From: Mycobacteroides chelonae CCUG 47445 | GTDB taxonomy: Bacteria; Actinomycetota; Actinomycetes; Mycobacteriales; Mycobacteriaceae | Assembly (NCBI RefSeq): GCF_001632805.1 | Contig: NZ_CP007220.1 | Span: 3,844,001-3,908,000 of the forward strand | Length of the DNA: 64,000 nucleotides | Direction of reading: 5' to 3' | Shown: positions 1 through 8,734 of the stretch, piece by piece | Position numbering within the stretch: position 1 is the first letter of the stretch | Layout of the letters: every line of letters begins with the position of its first letter | Program-made: the position numbers and the translations under genes | The notes under the pieces: generated by a model | The model's database searches: none | Seen by the model: only the letters and a program-made list of their open reading frames with translations | Told to the model about the DNA's origin: nothing

Positions 1-967
1 CATCGACCAGTACCGGCAGACCGCCCGAAAGTACCCGCCGCAGGGTTCGCGTCTGGCGCTCACCGGTTCCATATCCTGGACCGATCACCCAGGCCTGTAC
101 CCGGCCGGCCGCCTCTTCCGTCTGAGTGGCAATCACTTCCGGCCAATGCGAAACCACCTCGGCGGCAGCCGATCCGGCGTATCGAACCATCCCCGCCGTC
201 GCGGCCACGGCCGCACCCGCACACAAGATGGCGGCGCCGGGATAGGTGTGCGATCCCGCCAGCACACCCGTCACGCCTTGCGTGTACTTGTCATCGGCCG
301 GTCCGGGAATGGGCCACGCGAGGGCCACATCATGGGCGTCGAGTTCCCGGATCGTCGTGGCGGGCAAGTCAAGCCCGATGTCGACCAACCGGACCTCACC
401 GCAATCACCAAGAGCATGAACGGGTTTGTAGCCACCGAACGTCACCGTGACCGCGGCCCTGAAGGCCGCTCCTTCCATTGTGCCGGTGTGCACGTCCACT
501 CCACTGGGGATGTCCACGGCGATCACCGGAATACCCTCGACATTGATCTGTTCGGCGATCTCGGCGGCTCCCGGCCGCAGCGGGCCGGTCCCGGAAATTC
601 CTACGACGCCGTCCAGCACGAGATCGGTGTCGCCGGGCACCGCAGACACCACCCGACCGCCAGCTTTCCGGAAGGCGGCAAGGCCCGCGCGGTGGGCCCG
701 CGCGGGATTCAGCAGCACCGCACTGGCCGATACGCCACGTCGGCGCAGGAAGGTCAACGCCCACAAGGCGTCTCCCCCGTTGTCTCCGGAACCGACAATC
801 GCGCACACACGCCGCCCGACTACCACGCCGGCCCGCCGCGACAACTCGTCAGCAACGATGGTGGCCAATCCGTATGCCGCACGCCGCATCAAGGCCCCCT
901 CGGGCAGGGCGGCCAGCAGCGGTGCCTCGGCTTCCCGAATCTGCCCGGCGCTGTAGTAGTACTTCAT
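1..967 (-). CDS. nnr: Bifunctional NAD(P)H-hydrate repair enzyme (epimerase/dehydratase), 3' end missing
   Basis: Reading leftward from an ATG at 967, an open frame of 322 codons runs off the window. The protein begins MKYYYSAGQIREAEAPLL, and the GSGDNGGDAL motif about 60 residues in is typical of the N-terminal YjeF_N epimerase domain. From about residue 225 the C-terminal ribokinase-like ADP/ATP-dependent dehydratase domain starts (LAGSHTYPGAAIL), and it is cut by the window edge. The family repairs hydrated NADH and NADPH: the epimerase interconverts R and S hydrates and the dehydratase restores NAD(P)H. It lies upstream of nothing visible here and downstream of glmS on the same strand, with 117 bases between them. 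The same nnr-glmS neighbourhood is known in M. tuberculosis. Confidence 0.9.
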   Translation of the reverse strand, partial: MKYYYSAGQIREAEAPLLAALPEGALMRRAAYGLATIVADELSRRAGVVVGRRVCAIVGSGDNGGDALWALTFLRRRGVSASAVLLNPARAHRAGLAAFRKAGGRVVSAVPGDTDLVLDGVVGISGTGPLRPGAAEIAEQINVEGIPVIAVDIPSGVDVHTGTMEGAAFRAAVTVTFGGYKPVHALGDCGEVRLVDIGLDLPATTIRELDAHDVALAWPIPGPADDKYTQGVTGVLAGSHTYPGAAILCAGAAVAATAGMVRYAGSAAAEVVSHWPEVIATQTEEAAGRVQAWVIGPGYGTGERQTRTLRRVLSGGLPVLVD

Positions 968-1084
968 GAATCGTGGACTCCCCTCGCTCCCTCTTCGCCG
1001 TCGAGGAACTGGTGGGTGTGCGATGCAGACGGTACGCCGCAGGGTCGGCGACGCCGCGTTGGCGCGCCACAGGAGTAGACGCCG

Positions 1085-2950
1085 CTATTCGACGGTTACC
1101 GACTTGGCCAGGTTCCGCGGTTTATCCACGTCGTATCCCCGGGCCTGCGCCACCGCCGCAGCGAACACCTGCATCGGAATCGTGGAGAGCAACGGCTGGT
1201 ACAACGTCGACACCGCCGGAATCTCGATGAGGTGGTCCGCGTACGGCCGGATCGTCTCGTCGCCCTCTTCGGCGATCACGATCGTGCGCGCCCCGCGCGC
1301 CTGAATCTCACGAATGTTGCTGAGCAGCTTCGAATGCAGCAACCCCATGCCCTTGGGCGACGGCATCACCACGATGACCGGCAGCCCCTCTTCGATCAGC
1401 GCGATCGGCCCGTGTTTGAGCTCTCCGGCCGCGAATCCCTCGGCGTGCATGTACGCCAGCTCCTTGAGCTTGAGCGCACCCTCCAGCGCCACCGGGTATC
1501 CGACATGGCGCCCCAGGAACAGGATGCTGGAGGACTGCGCGTACTGCCGCGCGAGCTCGGCGACCGGATCCATGGCGGCGATGACACGCTCGATCAACTC
1601 CGGCATGGCCTCCAGCTCGTGGTACTCACGAGCCACCTCGTCGGGGTATTTGGTCCCGCGAGCCTGCGCCAAGGCCAGGCCCACAATGTAATTGGCGGTC
1701 ACCTGGGCCAGGAATGTCTTCGTCGCGGCGACACCGATCTCCGGTCCGGCCCGCGTGTAGAGCACCGCATCGCATTCACGGGGAATCTGCGAACCGTTGG
1801 TATTGCAGACGGCCAGCACCTTGGCCTTCTGCTCCTTGGCGTGCCGCACCGCTTCCAGAGTGTCCGCGGTCTCACCCGATTGCGAAATGGCGACGACGAG
1901 CGTGCTGCGATCCAAAACCGGGTCGCGGTAGCGGAATTCGCTCGCGAGCTCGATCTCCACGGGCAGCCGCGTCCAATGCTCGATGGCGTACTTGGCCAGC
2001 AGGCCCGAATGGAATGCCGTACCGCAGGCCACGACGAACACCTTGTCGATATCGCGCAGTTCCTGATCGGAGAGCCGCTGCTCATCGAGAATTATCCGGC
2101 CAAGATCGAAGTGCCCCAACAAGGTGTCGGACACCGCAGCCGGCTGTTCGGCGATCTCCTTGAGCATGAAGTACTCATAGCCGCCCTTTTCCGCGGCCGA
2201 CAGGTCCCAGTCGATGGTGAAGACCCGCGCATTATCGGCGTCGTCGTTACCCGCGAAATCGGTGATGCGGTAGCCGTCCGCGGTGATGACGACAACCTGG
2301 TCCTGTCCCAGTTCGACAGCTTCCCTGGTGTATTCGATGAATGCGGCGACGTCGGACCCGAGGAACATCTCGCCGTCGCCGATACCCACGACCAGCGGGG
2401 TGGACCGGCGCGCGGCCACGATCGTGCCCGGGTCGTCGGCGTGGGAGAAGACGAGGGTGAAGTGACCCTCCAGCCGCCGCACCACGGACTGCACCGAGGC
2501 CACGAAGTCGCCGGCGGTGTCTCCGGATTCGTACTGGCGCGCCACCAGATGCACGGCCACCTCGGAGTCGGTGTCGCTGGCGAATTCGACTCCGGCGGCC
2601 TCCAGCTCGGCGCGCAATGCGGGGAAGTTCTCGATGATCCCGTTATGGACCACCGCGACCTTGCCGGTCGCATCCCGATGCGGGTGAGCGTTGCGGTCGG
2701 TAGGGGCGCCGTGGGTGGCCCAGCGGGTGTGCCCCATGCCGGTGGTCGCGCCGAAGGATTCGTCCGATTCCGCGATCGCGGATTCCAGGTTGGCCAGCCG
2801 CCCCGCCTTGCGCTGCACCAGCAGCCCGCCGCTGCCGTCGGCCAGCGCAACCCCCGCCGAGTCATAGCCCCGGTACTCGAGCCGCCGCAGCGCCTCGAGG
2901 ACGACACCAAGGGCGTCCCGGTGGCCGACGTACCCGACGATTCCGCACAT
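1085..2950 (-). CDS. glmS: Glutamine-fructose-6-phosphate aminotransferase (isomerizing)
   Basis: This 621-residue protein makes glucosamine-6-phosphate from fructose-6-phosphate and glutamine, the first step towards UDP-GlcNAc for peptidoglycan and arabinogalactan linkage. I place the start at the ATG at 2950 rather than the upstream in-frame GTG/ATG positions, because it gives MCGIVGYVGHRDALG, in which Cys2 becomes the N-terminal nucleophile of the Ntn glutaminase after Met removal. The glutaminase domain fills roughly residues 2-230. Two SIS sugar-isomerase domains follow (the SQSGETADT motif is in the first), and the protein ends with the conserved KSVTVE tail. A TACCCT hexamer (2959-2964 on this strand) eight bases before the ATG suggests a short or absent leader. 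glmM lies 6 kb away in the same pathway. Confidence 0.97.
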   Translation of the reverse strand: MCGIVGYVGHRDALGVVLEALRRLEYRGYDSAGVALADGSGGLLVQRKAGRLANLESAIAESDESFGATTGMGHTRWATHGAPTDRNAHPHRDATGKVAVVHNGIIENFPALRAELEAAGVEFASDTDSEVAVHLVARQYESGDTAGDFVASVQSVVRRLEGHFTLVFSHADDPGTIVAARRSTPLVVGIGDGEMFLGSDVAAFIEYTREAVELGQDQVVVITADGYRITDFAGNDDADNARVFTIDWDLSAAEKGGYEYFMLKEIAEQPAAVSDTLLGHFDLGRIILDEQRLSDQELRDIDKVFVVACGTAFHSGLLAKYAIEHWTRLPVEIELASEFRYRDPVLDRSTLVVAISQSGETADTLEAVRHAKEQKAKVLAVCNTNGSQIPRECDAVLYTRAGPEIGVAATKTFLAQVTANYIVGLALAQARGTKYPDEVAREYHELEAMPELIERVIAAMDPVAELARQYAQSSSILFLGRHVGYPVALEGALKLKELAYMHAEGFAAGELKHGPIALIEEGLPVIVVMPSPKGMGLLHSKLLSNIREIQARGARTIVIAEEGDETIRPYADHLIEIPAVSTLYQPLLSTIPMQVFAAAVAQARGYDVDKPRNLAKSVTVE

Positions 2951-3015
2951 AGCCCACCAGGGTAGTTCAGTTCCCGCTGCGGTCCGTAACGACAACGATC
3001 AGCTACGGTCATGCC

Positions 3016-3882
3016 ATGGCGAGTACCCGCACGCTATTCAAAGCCCTGACCCGTCGTGGTCCGCACAAGGTTCTGCGTGGCGACCTGGCCTTCGCCGGGG
3101 TGAGCGGCGTCGTCTACACACCGGATTCCGGCTTCAATCTGCCTGCGGTGGCGTTTGGACACGACTGGCTGACCGGTACGAACAAGTACCGAGCGACCCT
3201 GGAGCATCTCGCCTCCTGGGGAATCGTCGCGGCCGCCCCGGACACCGAGAAGGGGTTGATCCCGTCACACCTGAATCTCGCCGCCGACTTGGCCACGACA
3301 CTCGAGATCGTGACCCGGGTGCGCCTCGGCGACGGCAAGATCAGCGTGCATCCGACCAAGCTCGCGCTGGCCGGTCATGGGTTGGGGGCCTCGGCGGCGG
3401 TGTTCGCGGCCACGCGGTCCTCAGCGCTGGTGGACAAGAAGAACCGGCCGGGGGGCGCCAAGGCCGTCGTCGCACTGTTTCCCAGCGCGACGCAGCCGCC
3501 CGTGGAGAACAGTGCCGCCGCGTTGACCATCCCCGGCCTTGTTGTGACGAGCACAGACGACGCTCAATCGCTGCGATCGAATGCCCTGGCGCTCTCGCAG
3601 GCGTGGTCGGGTGCCGAGCTGCGGAATATCGCGAAGGCGAAGTCCAGCGGACTACCAGAACACAGCTGGCTGCGTAGGTTTGTCGGACTCGGCGGATCGA
3701 GCCGGGCGACCCAACGCAACACACGTGCCCTGTTGACCGGATATCTGCTGTTCCAACTTGCCGGCGACAAGCGCTACCGCGACTTCGCGGACCCGGCCGC
3801 TGAACTACCGAACACCTCGCTGCCTGACGCCGCTGCGCTGGAGATCAGCCACATCGATCGCGTGCAATCGCTGCTGAGGTAG
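3016..3882 (+). CDS. Dienelactone-hydrolase-like alpha/beta fold protein lacking the serine nucleophile (Rv3438-like)
   Basis: The 288-residue protein has an alpha/beta-hydrolase layout: a strand with an HDW oxyanion-type segment (about 49-51), a helix, and a nucleophile elbow at about 120-124. The elbow reads GHGLG, so the central position that should be Ser or Cys is Gly122. By sequence it may therefore be catalytically silent or may use another residue. It resembles the conserved mycobacterial protein found next to glmS (Rv3438 in M. tuberculosis). It is transcribed divergently from glmS. TACGGT at 3004-3009 lies six bases before the ATG, which predicts a leaderless transcript. No signal peptide or membrane segment is visible. 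The substrate is unknown. Confidence 0.75.
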   Translation: MASTRTLFKALTRRGPHKVLRGDLAFAGVSGVVYTPDSGFNLPAVAFGHDWLTGTNKYRATLEHLASWGIVAAAPDTEKGLIPSHLNLAADLATTLEIVTRVRLGDGKISVHPTKLALAGHGLGASAAVFAATRSSALVDKKNRPGGAKAVVALFPSATQPPVENSAAALTIPGLVVTSTDDAQSLRSNALALSQAWSGAELRNIAKAKSSGLPEHSWLRRFVGLGGSSRATQRNTRALLTGYLLFQLAGDKRYRDFADPAAELPNTSLPDAAALEISHIDRVQSLLR

Positions 3883-4095
3883 TCAGCGCCTCCACCGCTG
3901 CCAGCGGTAGATGTCGTCCTCATCGAAGTCGGATTCGGTCATATGGATCTGCATGGGCATCTGAAGTTCCGTGGCCTTTGCGGGCTCATCGAGCATTACG
4001 TCGCTGCGTGCTGCGTCGGCGTCATCCCGCAGCTGATCTAGGGTGCTCTCGAAATCCGAGACGATGCCCGCGAGGGCGTCGGTGATGTCGATCAT
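3883..4095 (-). CDS. Small acidic hypothetical protein, third gene of the EspC/WXG cassette
   Basis: A 70-residue acidic protein starts at the ATG at 4095 and overlaps the end of the preceding WXG-type gene by four bases (ATGA), so it is probably translationally coupled to it. It contains an N-terminal helix-like stretch, a methionine-rich middle (LQMPMQIHMTESDF) and a basic, tryptophan-containing tail (RWQRWRR). It abuts the stop of the Rv3438-like gene without a gap. I recognise no family. Its position after a probable type VII substrate would suit a chaperone or partner, but that is only a guess from context. Confidence 0.6.
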   Translation of the reverse strand: MIDITDALAGIVSDFESTLDQLRDDADAARSDVMLDEPAKATELQMPMQIHMTESDFDEDDIYRWQRWRR

Positions 4096-5720
4096 CGCCC
4101 AGCCTTAGGCAGTTCATCGGCGGCGATTTCACACGGCGTCTCCCCGGCATCCGTCCCTGCGGCCTGAGGCTGAGCCTGCCGGTTGCTGGGCCCTACCGAG
4201 GGCACTGGTGAGGGCTGTTGCGCGGGCTCGGGATGCTGGGCCGCGTTCGGCTGCTGTGTGTGGACCGGCGGTGGGTTTACCGGCGACATCGATCCGGCGG
4301 GCTGCGCGGCGGACAGGCCACCGGTGGACGGCGGAACCGCACCTCCCGGCGGCGTCGTGGTCCCGAGCGGTGCGCCCGGGGTGGTCTGACCCGCCGGGGC
4401 CGGAGCGGCTTCCACACCACCTGCTCCCGCCAGCTGAACTCCCGGGCCCTGCATCGGCTTGCCATCTGTGGCGAACGTCGCGCCCGCGTCCGAGCGGGCT
4501 TCCTGGATCGCCGCATCCTTGGCCGCCGCCATCTTGGCGTCCGGGTCCTTCTTGTCGGCGGCCTCGTCGGCCTTCCCGTCGATCTTGTCCTCGAGTTTCT
4601 CGTCGCCCGTATCGGGCTCACCACCATGCCCCAACTGGTCGAACGGGATGCTGGAGAGGCCCTCGGTAATGGCGCTGACAATGCCGCTGGCCGCCTGGCC
4701 GATGGATCCGAGCGCGCCAGTCATGGCCCCGGTCAACCCGCTGACAATCTGGCTCGGGTCCATGCCCTGCTGCCCTTGCCCCTGGCCGGCACCCTGTTGC
4801 CCACCGCCAGCCATCTGCCCGCCCTGACTACCCATCGCGGAGGCCGGAGTCGCCGTGCCCTGCATCCCACCGCCCGCGCCGCCGCTGGCGGACCCGCTGT
4901 CACCGCTGCTCTGGCCGCCCCCGGCAGCACCTGGCTCCTGCTTGCCGCCTTTGTTCTTGTCCTTGTCCGTGGAGTTCTGCGGGGACTCGGTGTCCGAGTC
5001 GTACTCCGGTCCGAGCTGGCCGGGCGGGTTCTTGAACTCCGCGGGCAGCTCCTGCTTCAGCGCGCTGGTGAAGGTGTCGTACGCCTCGCCGCCCTTGCCC
5101 CATGCCGCCTTCATGGCGGGAAGCCACTTGCCCTCGATGTTCTGCTGGACGTGCGGGCCGATCTTCGTGGCGTTGGTCTCGTCGGCCACCGACCTGTCGC
5201 CGGTACCCGTCTTGTAGGTGGCGACGGCACTGTCAAAGGACGCACGATCGGTCACCAACCCATCGACCATGGTCGATGCCTGCTTCTTGAGATCGACGAT
5301 GGTCCACAGCGTTTCGCGCAGCCCGTCCAGACCCGTGGATACCTGCCCGAATTCCTTGGTCACCGCGTCAGCGGTGGAGTTGTGCGTCCGCAAGAACTGA
5401 TTCGCAGCCTCCGAGCCTTTGCCTTCCCACATTCCCATGAGCTGCTGCAGTTGTCCGTGCTGACGCTCGGCGGCGGACTTCATGGTGGTCACCGCGCTCT
5501 TGAACAGCTCAAGATCCGCACCGAGCTTGTTCAGATCCATGCCGGCGTCCATGTCGTACCAATCGAACAGCTGACGCTCGTTGGCGGTGAGGTCCGGGTT
5601 GGTGATCGTGACCGGCGACTTACCGTTTCCCCGGATCGCGGTGGTCGTGTAGTTCTGCGAGTTCGCGATCGCCTGGATGCCCTCGCTGCGCAGCGACTCG
5701 ATGTCGTACTTACCGGCCAT
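4092..5720 (-). CDS. WXG-domain Ala/Pro/Gln-rich protein, probable type VII secretion substrate (Rv3439c-like)
   Basis: The 542-residue protein begins at the ATG at 5720 (MAGKYDIESLRSEG). A longer in-frame reading to 5990 would only be a shadow of the upstream EspC-like gene. Residues about 55-200 look like the long helical hairpins of WXG100/PPE-like domains, with a WEG turn at about 98-100. After residue 250 it becomes low complexity: Gly/Gln-rich, a Gly-rich hydrophobic stretch near 325-360, a highly charged Lys/Asp segment, then Pro/Ala/Gln repeats. There is no Sec signal peptide. It corresponds to the Ala/Pro-rich Rv3439c of M. tuberculosis (467 aa). It overlaps the EspC-like gene by 11 bases and the 70-residue gene by four. 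No toxin domain is visible. Confidence 0.75.
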   Translation of the reverse strand: MAGKYDIESLRSEGIQAIANSQNYTTTAIRGNGKSPVTITNPDLTANERQLFDWYDMDAGMDLNKLGADLELFKSAVTTMKSAAERQHGQLQQLMGMWEGKGSEAANQFLRTHNSTADAVTKEFGQVSTGLDGLRETLWTIVDLKKQASTMVDGLVTDRASFDSAVATYKTGTGDRSVADETNATKIGPHVQQNIEGKWLPAMKAAWGKGGEAYDTFTSALKQELPAEFKNPPGQLGPEYDSDTESPQNSTDKDKNKGGKQEPGAAGGGQSSGDSGSASGGAGGGMQGTATPASAMGSQGGQMAGGGQQGAGQGQGQQGMDPSQIVSGLTGAMTGALGSIGQAASGIVSAITEGLSSIPFDQLGHGGEPDTGDEKLEDKIDGKADEAADKKDPDAKMAAAKDAAIQEARSDAGATFATDGKPMQGPGVQLAGAGGVEAAPAPAGQTTPGAPLGTTTPPGGAVPPSTGGLSAAQPAGSMSPVNPPPVHTQQPNAAQHPEPAQQPSPVPSVGPSNRQAQPQAAGTDAGETPCEIAADELPKAGR

Positions 5721-6018
5721 TGGCTGCAGCCACCCTTGCCTTGTTCTTGGCATCCCGATCGGCATAACGTTGCGCGGTCGCGCGGAGCTGTTCGGCGATC
5801 GCGGTGTTGGTGCGCTGCCAGTTCTCGAGGTGAGTAACCACCTCGCGCAGTCCATCCCTGACCGCGTCGCCCTTGGCCGTGTGCCACCGACCGGCCGATG
5901 CCCCACCGAAAGACAACCCACGCAGCTGCTGAATGGCTTTTTGCAGCTCTTCTGCCACGCTGTCGAACTCTCCAGCGACCCCCCGGACACCAGCGACGTT
6001 GATCGAGGTTTCTCCCAT
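5710..6018 (-). CDS. EspC-like type VII secretion target protein (Rv3440c-like)
   Basis: The protein is 102 residues long and starts at the ATG at 6018 (MGETSINVAGVRGVAGEF). Size, predicted two-helix shape and sequence match the EspC/DUF2580 family of type VII exported proteins. Near the C-terminus RYADRD supplies a YxxxD motif (Tyr85-Asp89), the general mycobacterial ESX export signal. It is the first gene of a three-gene unit with the WXG-type protein and the 70-residue protein, so it may be the partner that carries the signal for export of the larger protein. A SigM-like promoter ends only ten bases before the ATG, so the transcript should be nearly leaderless. Confidence 0.75.
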   Translation of the reverse strand: MGETSINVAGVRGVAGEFDSVAEELQKAIQQLRGLSFGGASAGRWHTAKGDAVRDGLREVVTHLENWQRTNTAIAEQLRATAQRYADRDAKNKARVAAANGR

Positions 6019-6027
6019 ATTGACTAC

Positions 6028-6053
6028 GACGGGTACATGCCACTTCCGGTTCC
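6028..6053 (-). promoter_or_regulatory. Predicted SigM-type ECF promoter of the EspC-like operon
   Basis: On the minus strand GGAAC (6053-6049) is followed after exactly 17 bases by CGTC (6031-6028), the -35/-10 layout reported for the M. tuberculosis SigM regulon. The surrounding 15-base block (plus-strand cggttccatcttttt) recurs upstream of esxU at 12136-12150. The start codon of the EspC-like gene is ten bases past the -10 element. Confidence 0.65.
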
Positions 6054-6109
6054 ATCTTTTTTCACTGATCTGTGGATCATGCGTCTTCCCGTTCAACCGC
6101 TTGGTCGGG

Positions 6110-6115
6110 TAGGGT
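6110..6115 (+). promoter_or_regulatory. Predicted -10 element giving a leaderless transcript
   Basis: TAGGGT ends six bases before the ATG at 6122, the spacing expected when transcription begins at the start codon. No Shine-Dalgarno sequence is visible. No clear -35 was found. Confidence 0.45.
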
Positions 6116-6121
6116 CGCCGC

Positions 6122-7159
6122 ATGCGCATTGGAACCACGCTGAGCTATGCCGGCGGATTCACCGAAGTCGTTGACGAGCTCGCTGAGCTGGAGAAAGTCG
6201 GGTTGGACATCGCGTTCGTCGCCGAGGCCTACTCGTATGACGCCGCGAGCCAGCTCGGGTTTCTCGCTGCCAAGACGTCCACCGTAAAGCTCGCGTCGGG
6301 GATCTTCCAGCTGTACACCCGAACCCCCACCTTGCTGGCCATGACGGCGGCCGGCCTGGACTACGTCTCCAACGGTCGGTTCGTCCTGGGCATCGGCGCC
6401 TCGGGTCCGCAGGTCATCGAGGGATTCCACGGCGTGAAGTACGACGCTCCCCTGGGCCGTACTCGTGAAACCGTCGAGATCTGCCGCAAGGTGTGGCGTC
6501 GGGAACGCCTGGAGTTCGAAGGCAAGTACTTCACCGTGCCACTGCCTCCCGAACAGGGCACCGGCTTGGGCAAGGCGCTGAAGCTGATCAATCACCCAGT
6601 GCGCGACCGCGTTCCGGTACTCATCGCCGCTCTTGGCCCCAAGAACGTGGCACTGACCGCCGAGATCGCCGAGGGCTGGCAGCCCATCTTCTTCCTTCCC
6701 GAGAAGGCCAATGACGTGTGGGGTGCCGCCCTGGCCGAAGGCAAGGCCAAGCGCGACCCCTCACTCGGCGATCTCGAGGTCTACGCCGGGCCCGCACTCG
6801 CGATCGGCGACGACGTCGAAGCGCTGTACGGATTCGTCAAGCCGAGCCTGGCGCTCTACATCGGCGGCATGGGCGCCAAGGGCAAGAACTTCTACCACAA
6901 CCTCGCGACCGCATACGGTTTCGGCAAGGAAGCCGACACCATCCAGGAGCTTTACCTGGCGGGCAAGAAGGCCGAGGCGACCGACGCGGTGCCTGACGAG
7001 CTGGTCAGGAACATCTCGCTCATCGGGCCCAAGAGTTTTGTCGCCGAACGGGTTGCGGCCTTCAAGGAGGCAGGTGTGACGACTCTCAATGTCGCCCCGC
7101 TCGCCGCCGATGCGGCAGGCCGGATCAAGCATGTCGAGGCTCTGCGCGAGCTGCTGTGA
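6122..7159 (+). CDS. LLM-class F420-dependent oxidoreductase (Rv3520c-like)
   Basis: A 345-residue luciferase-like monooxygenase-fold (TIM barrel) protein. The start MRIGTTLSYAG, the strand VKLASGIFQLYTRTP and the GRFVLGIGASGPQVIEG loop are typical of mycobacterial F420-dependent enzymes that bind reduced deazaflavin at the C-terminal face of the barrel. The length fits the family (about 340). It is divergent from the EspC-like cassette and followed 60 bases later by the PhoD-like gene on the same strand. The substrate is unknown; related proteins reduce or oxidise alcohols, sugars or lipids. Confidence 0.85.
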   Translation: MRIGTTLSYAGGFTEVVDELAELEKVGLDIAFVAEAYSYDAASQLGFLAAKTSTVKLASGIFQLYTRTPTLLAMTAAGLDYVSNGRFVLGIGASGPQVIEGFHGVKYDAPLGRTRETVEICRKVWRRERLEFEGKYFTVPLPPEQGTGLGKALKLINHPVRDRVPVLIAALGPKNVALTAEIAEGWQPIFFLPEKANDVWGAALAEGKAKRDPSLGDLEVYAGPALAIGDDVEALYGFVKPSLALYIGGMGAKGKNFYHNLATAYGFGKEADTIQELYLAGKKAEATDAVPDELVRNISLIGPKSFVAERVAAFKEAGVTTLNVAPLAADAAGRIKHVEALRELL

Positions 7160-7219
7160 TTCGTACGCCGTTCGCGTAGCGTTCGGCGTACGTTCGCCTG
7201 CCACCCCGAAGGTGGTGGG

Positions 7220-8734
7220 ATGACAGCCATTCCGCGCCGCACGGTCCTGCGTGCCGCCCTACTTGGGCTCGCTGTTGCTCCGGCGGCGGCATGCGGGCCC
7301 GCGTTGGTGACGACTCGCCCGAGACTGACGCATGGAGTGGCAAGCGGATTCCCTCGCTCTGACGGGGCGTTGATCTGGGCGCGGTCGGATCGTCCGGCCA
7401 CCATGCTCGTCGAAACAGCTGCCACCGAAAGCTTCTCGGAGGTGCGGCGTTTCACCGGCCCGGTGCTCACGCCAGAGTCTGACGGGACCGGCCGGTTGCG
7501 CCTCACCGGCCTGCCCGCGGACACCGAGGTGCACTACCGGGTGACACTGGACTCCGATGGAGCCTTGAGTGAGCCTGTTACCGGCGTCTTCCGGACAGCG
7601 CCGACCGACGCACGAAATGTGCGACTGATCTGGTCCGGCGATGTGGCGGGACAAGGGTTCGGCATCAATCCAGACATCGGCGGGATGAGGATCTTCCGCA
7701 CCATGGCGGACCGTAATCCGCAGTTCTTCCTGCACAGCGGGGACACGGTGTACGCGGATGTTCCGATCCAGGAAACACTGACCTTGCCCGACGGGCGGAT
7801 ATGGCGCAACGAGGTATCCGAGGCGAAAAGCGCTGTGGCACAGACACTCGACCAGTACCGAGGACAACACGCGTACAACCTCACCGACGCCAACTACCGA
7901 TACTTCAACGCGCACGTTCCGCAACTCGTGCAGTGGGATGACCACGAAGTGCTCAACAACTGGTATCCCGGCGAGGTTCTGGAGAACGACAAGTACACCG
8001 AAAAGCGAGTCGATGTGCTCGCACAACACGGGCACCGGGCATTCCATGAATGGCAACCGACCGAACGCCGCGAGGCCGTTGATGGCCTTGTGTACCAACG
8101 AGTCTCATACGGTCCGCTATTGGACGTATTCATTCTCGACATGCGCAGCTACAAGGATCCCAACTCCACCAACCGGCAGCAGCGTGGCGCCATCTTCGGC
8201 GCCCGCCAAACCGAATGGCTGATCAACGCCATGGCTTCATCCAAGGCCGTATGGAAGATAGTCGCCAATGACCTGCCGCTTGCGCTGGTGGTACCCGACG
8301 GCAAGACGAACTTCGAGGCCGTCGCCAACGGCGATAACGGCCCACCTCTTGGGCGAGAAACCGAACTGGCACACATCCTCTCGCAACTGAAAGCGCGACA
8401 GGTCCGCAATGTGGTGTGGCTGACCGCCGACGTGCACTACACCGCAGCGCATGAATACTCGCCTGCGCGTGCCGCCTTCACAGACTTCGACCCGTTCTGG
8501 GAGTTTGTGTCAGGTCCACTACATGCCGGCGCCGGCCAGGAGAAGCCACTCGACGGAACCTTCGGACCGCGTGCGGATTACGTCCACGCGGCACCGCCGG
8601 ATCAGCAGTCACCGCTGGACGGTTACCAGCATTTCGGGCAGATCGATATAGACGGCGCAAGCGGCGATCTCACCGTCACACTGTGCGACGCCGCGGGTTC
8701 CGCGCTATACACCCGCGGCCTGGCGCGCACCTAG
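7220..8734 (+). CDS. PhoD-like alkaline phosphatase/phosphodiesterase, Tat-exported
   Basis: The 504-residue protein opens with a twin-arginine signal ([21 protein letters not shown]). The Cys about 25 residues in could be a lipid attachment site, though Ala at -3 is not ideal. The mature part has the PhoD N-terminal beta domain, then the metallophosphatase core: [32 protein letters not shown] (metal-binding Asp and His) and [15 protein letters not shown]. These are the Asp/His ligands used by PhoD enzymes for Fe3+/Ca2+. A role in phosphate release from phosphodiesters or teichoic-like polymers outside the membrane is inferred. Its stop overlaps the stop of convergent glmM by four bases. Confidence 0.88.
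   Translation: MTAIPRRTVLRAALLGLAVAPAAACGPALVTTRPRLTHGVASGFPRSDGALIWARSDRPATMLVETAATESFSEVRRFTGPVLTPESDGTGRLRLTGLPADTEVHYRVTLDSDGALSEPVTGVFRTAPTDARNVRLIWSGDVAGQGFGINPDIGGMRIFRTMADRNPQFFLHSGDTVYADVPIQETLTLPDGRIWRNEVSEAKSAVAQTLDQYRGQHAYNLTDANYRYFNAHVPQLVQWDDHEVLNNWYPGEVLENDKYTEKRVDVLAQHGHRAFHEWQPTERREAVDGLVYQRVSYGPLLDVFILDMRSYKDPNSTNRQQRGAIFGARQTEWLINAMASSKAVWKIVANDLPLALVVPDGKTNFEAVANGDNGPPLGRETELAHILSQLKARQVRNVVWLTADVHYTAAHEYSPARAAFTDFDPFWEFVSGPLHAGAGQEKPLDGTFGPRADYVHAAPPDQQSPLDGYQHFGQIDIDGASGDLTVTLCDAAGSALYTRGLART

Noticed and set aside
1232-2965. 577-codon plus-strand open frame antisense to glmS
   Set aside because: It is a GC-rich shadow of glmS, with His/Arg/Gly-rich composition and no domain.
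4218-5837. 539-codon plus-strand frame opposite the WXG-type gene
   Set aside because: Low-complexity Arg/Leu-rich shadow of the real minus-strand gene, without a ribosome binding site.
5721-5990. 90-residue N-terminal extension of the WXG-type protein
   Set aside because: It lies entirely over the EspC-like gene in another frame; the MAGKYDIESL start fits the family.
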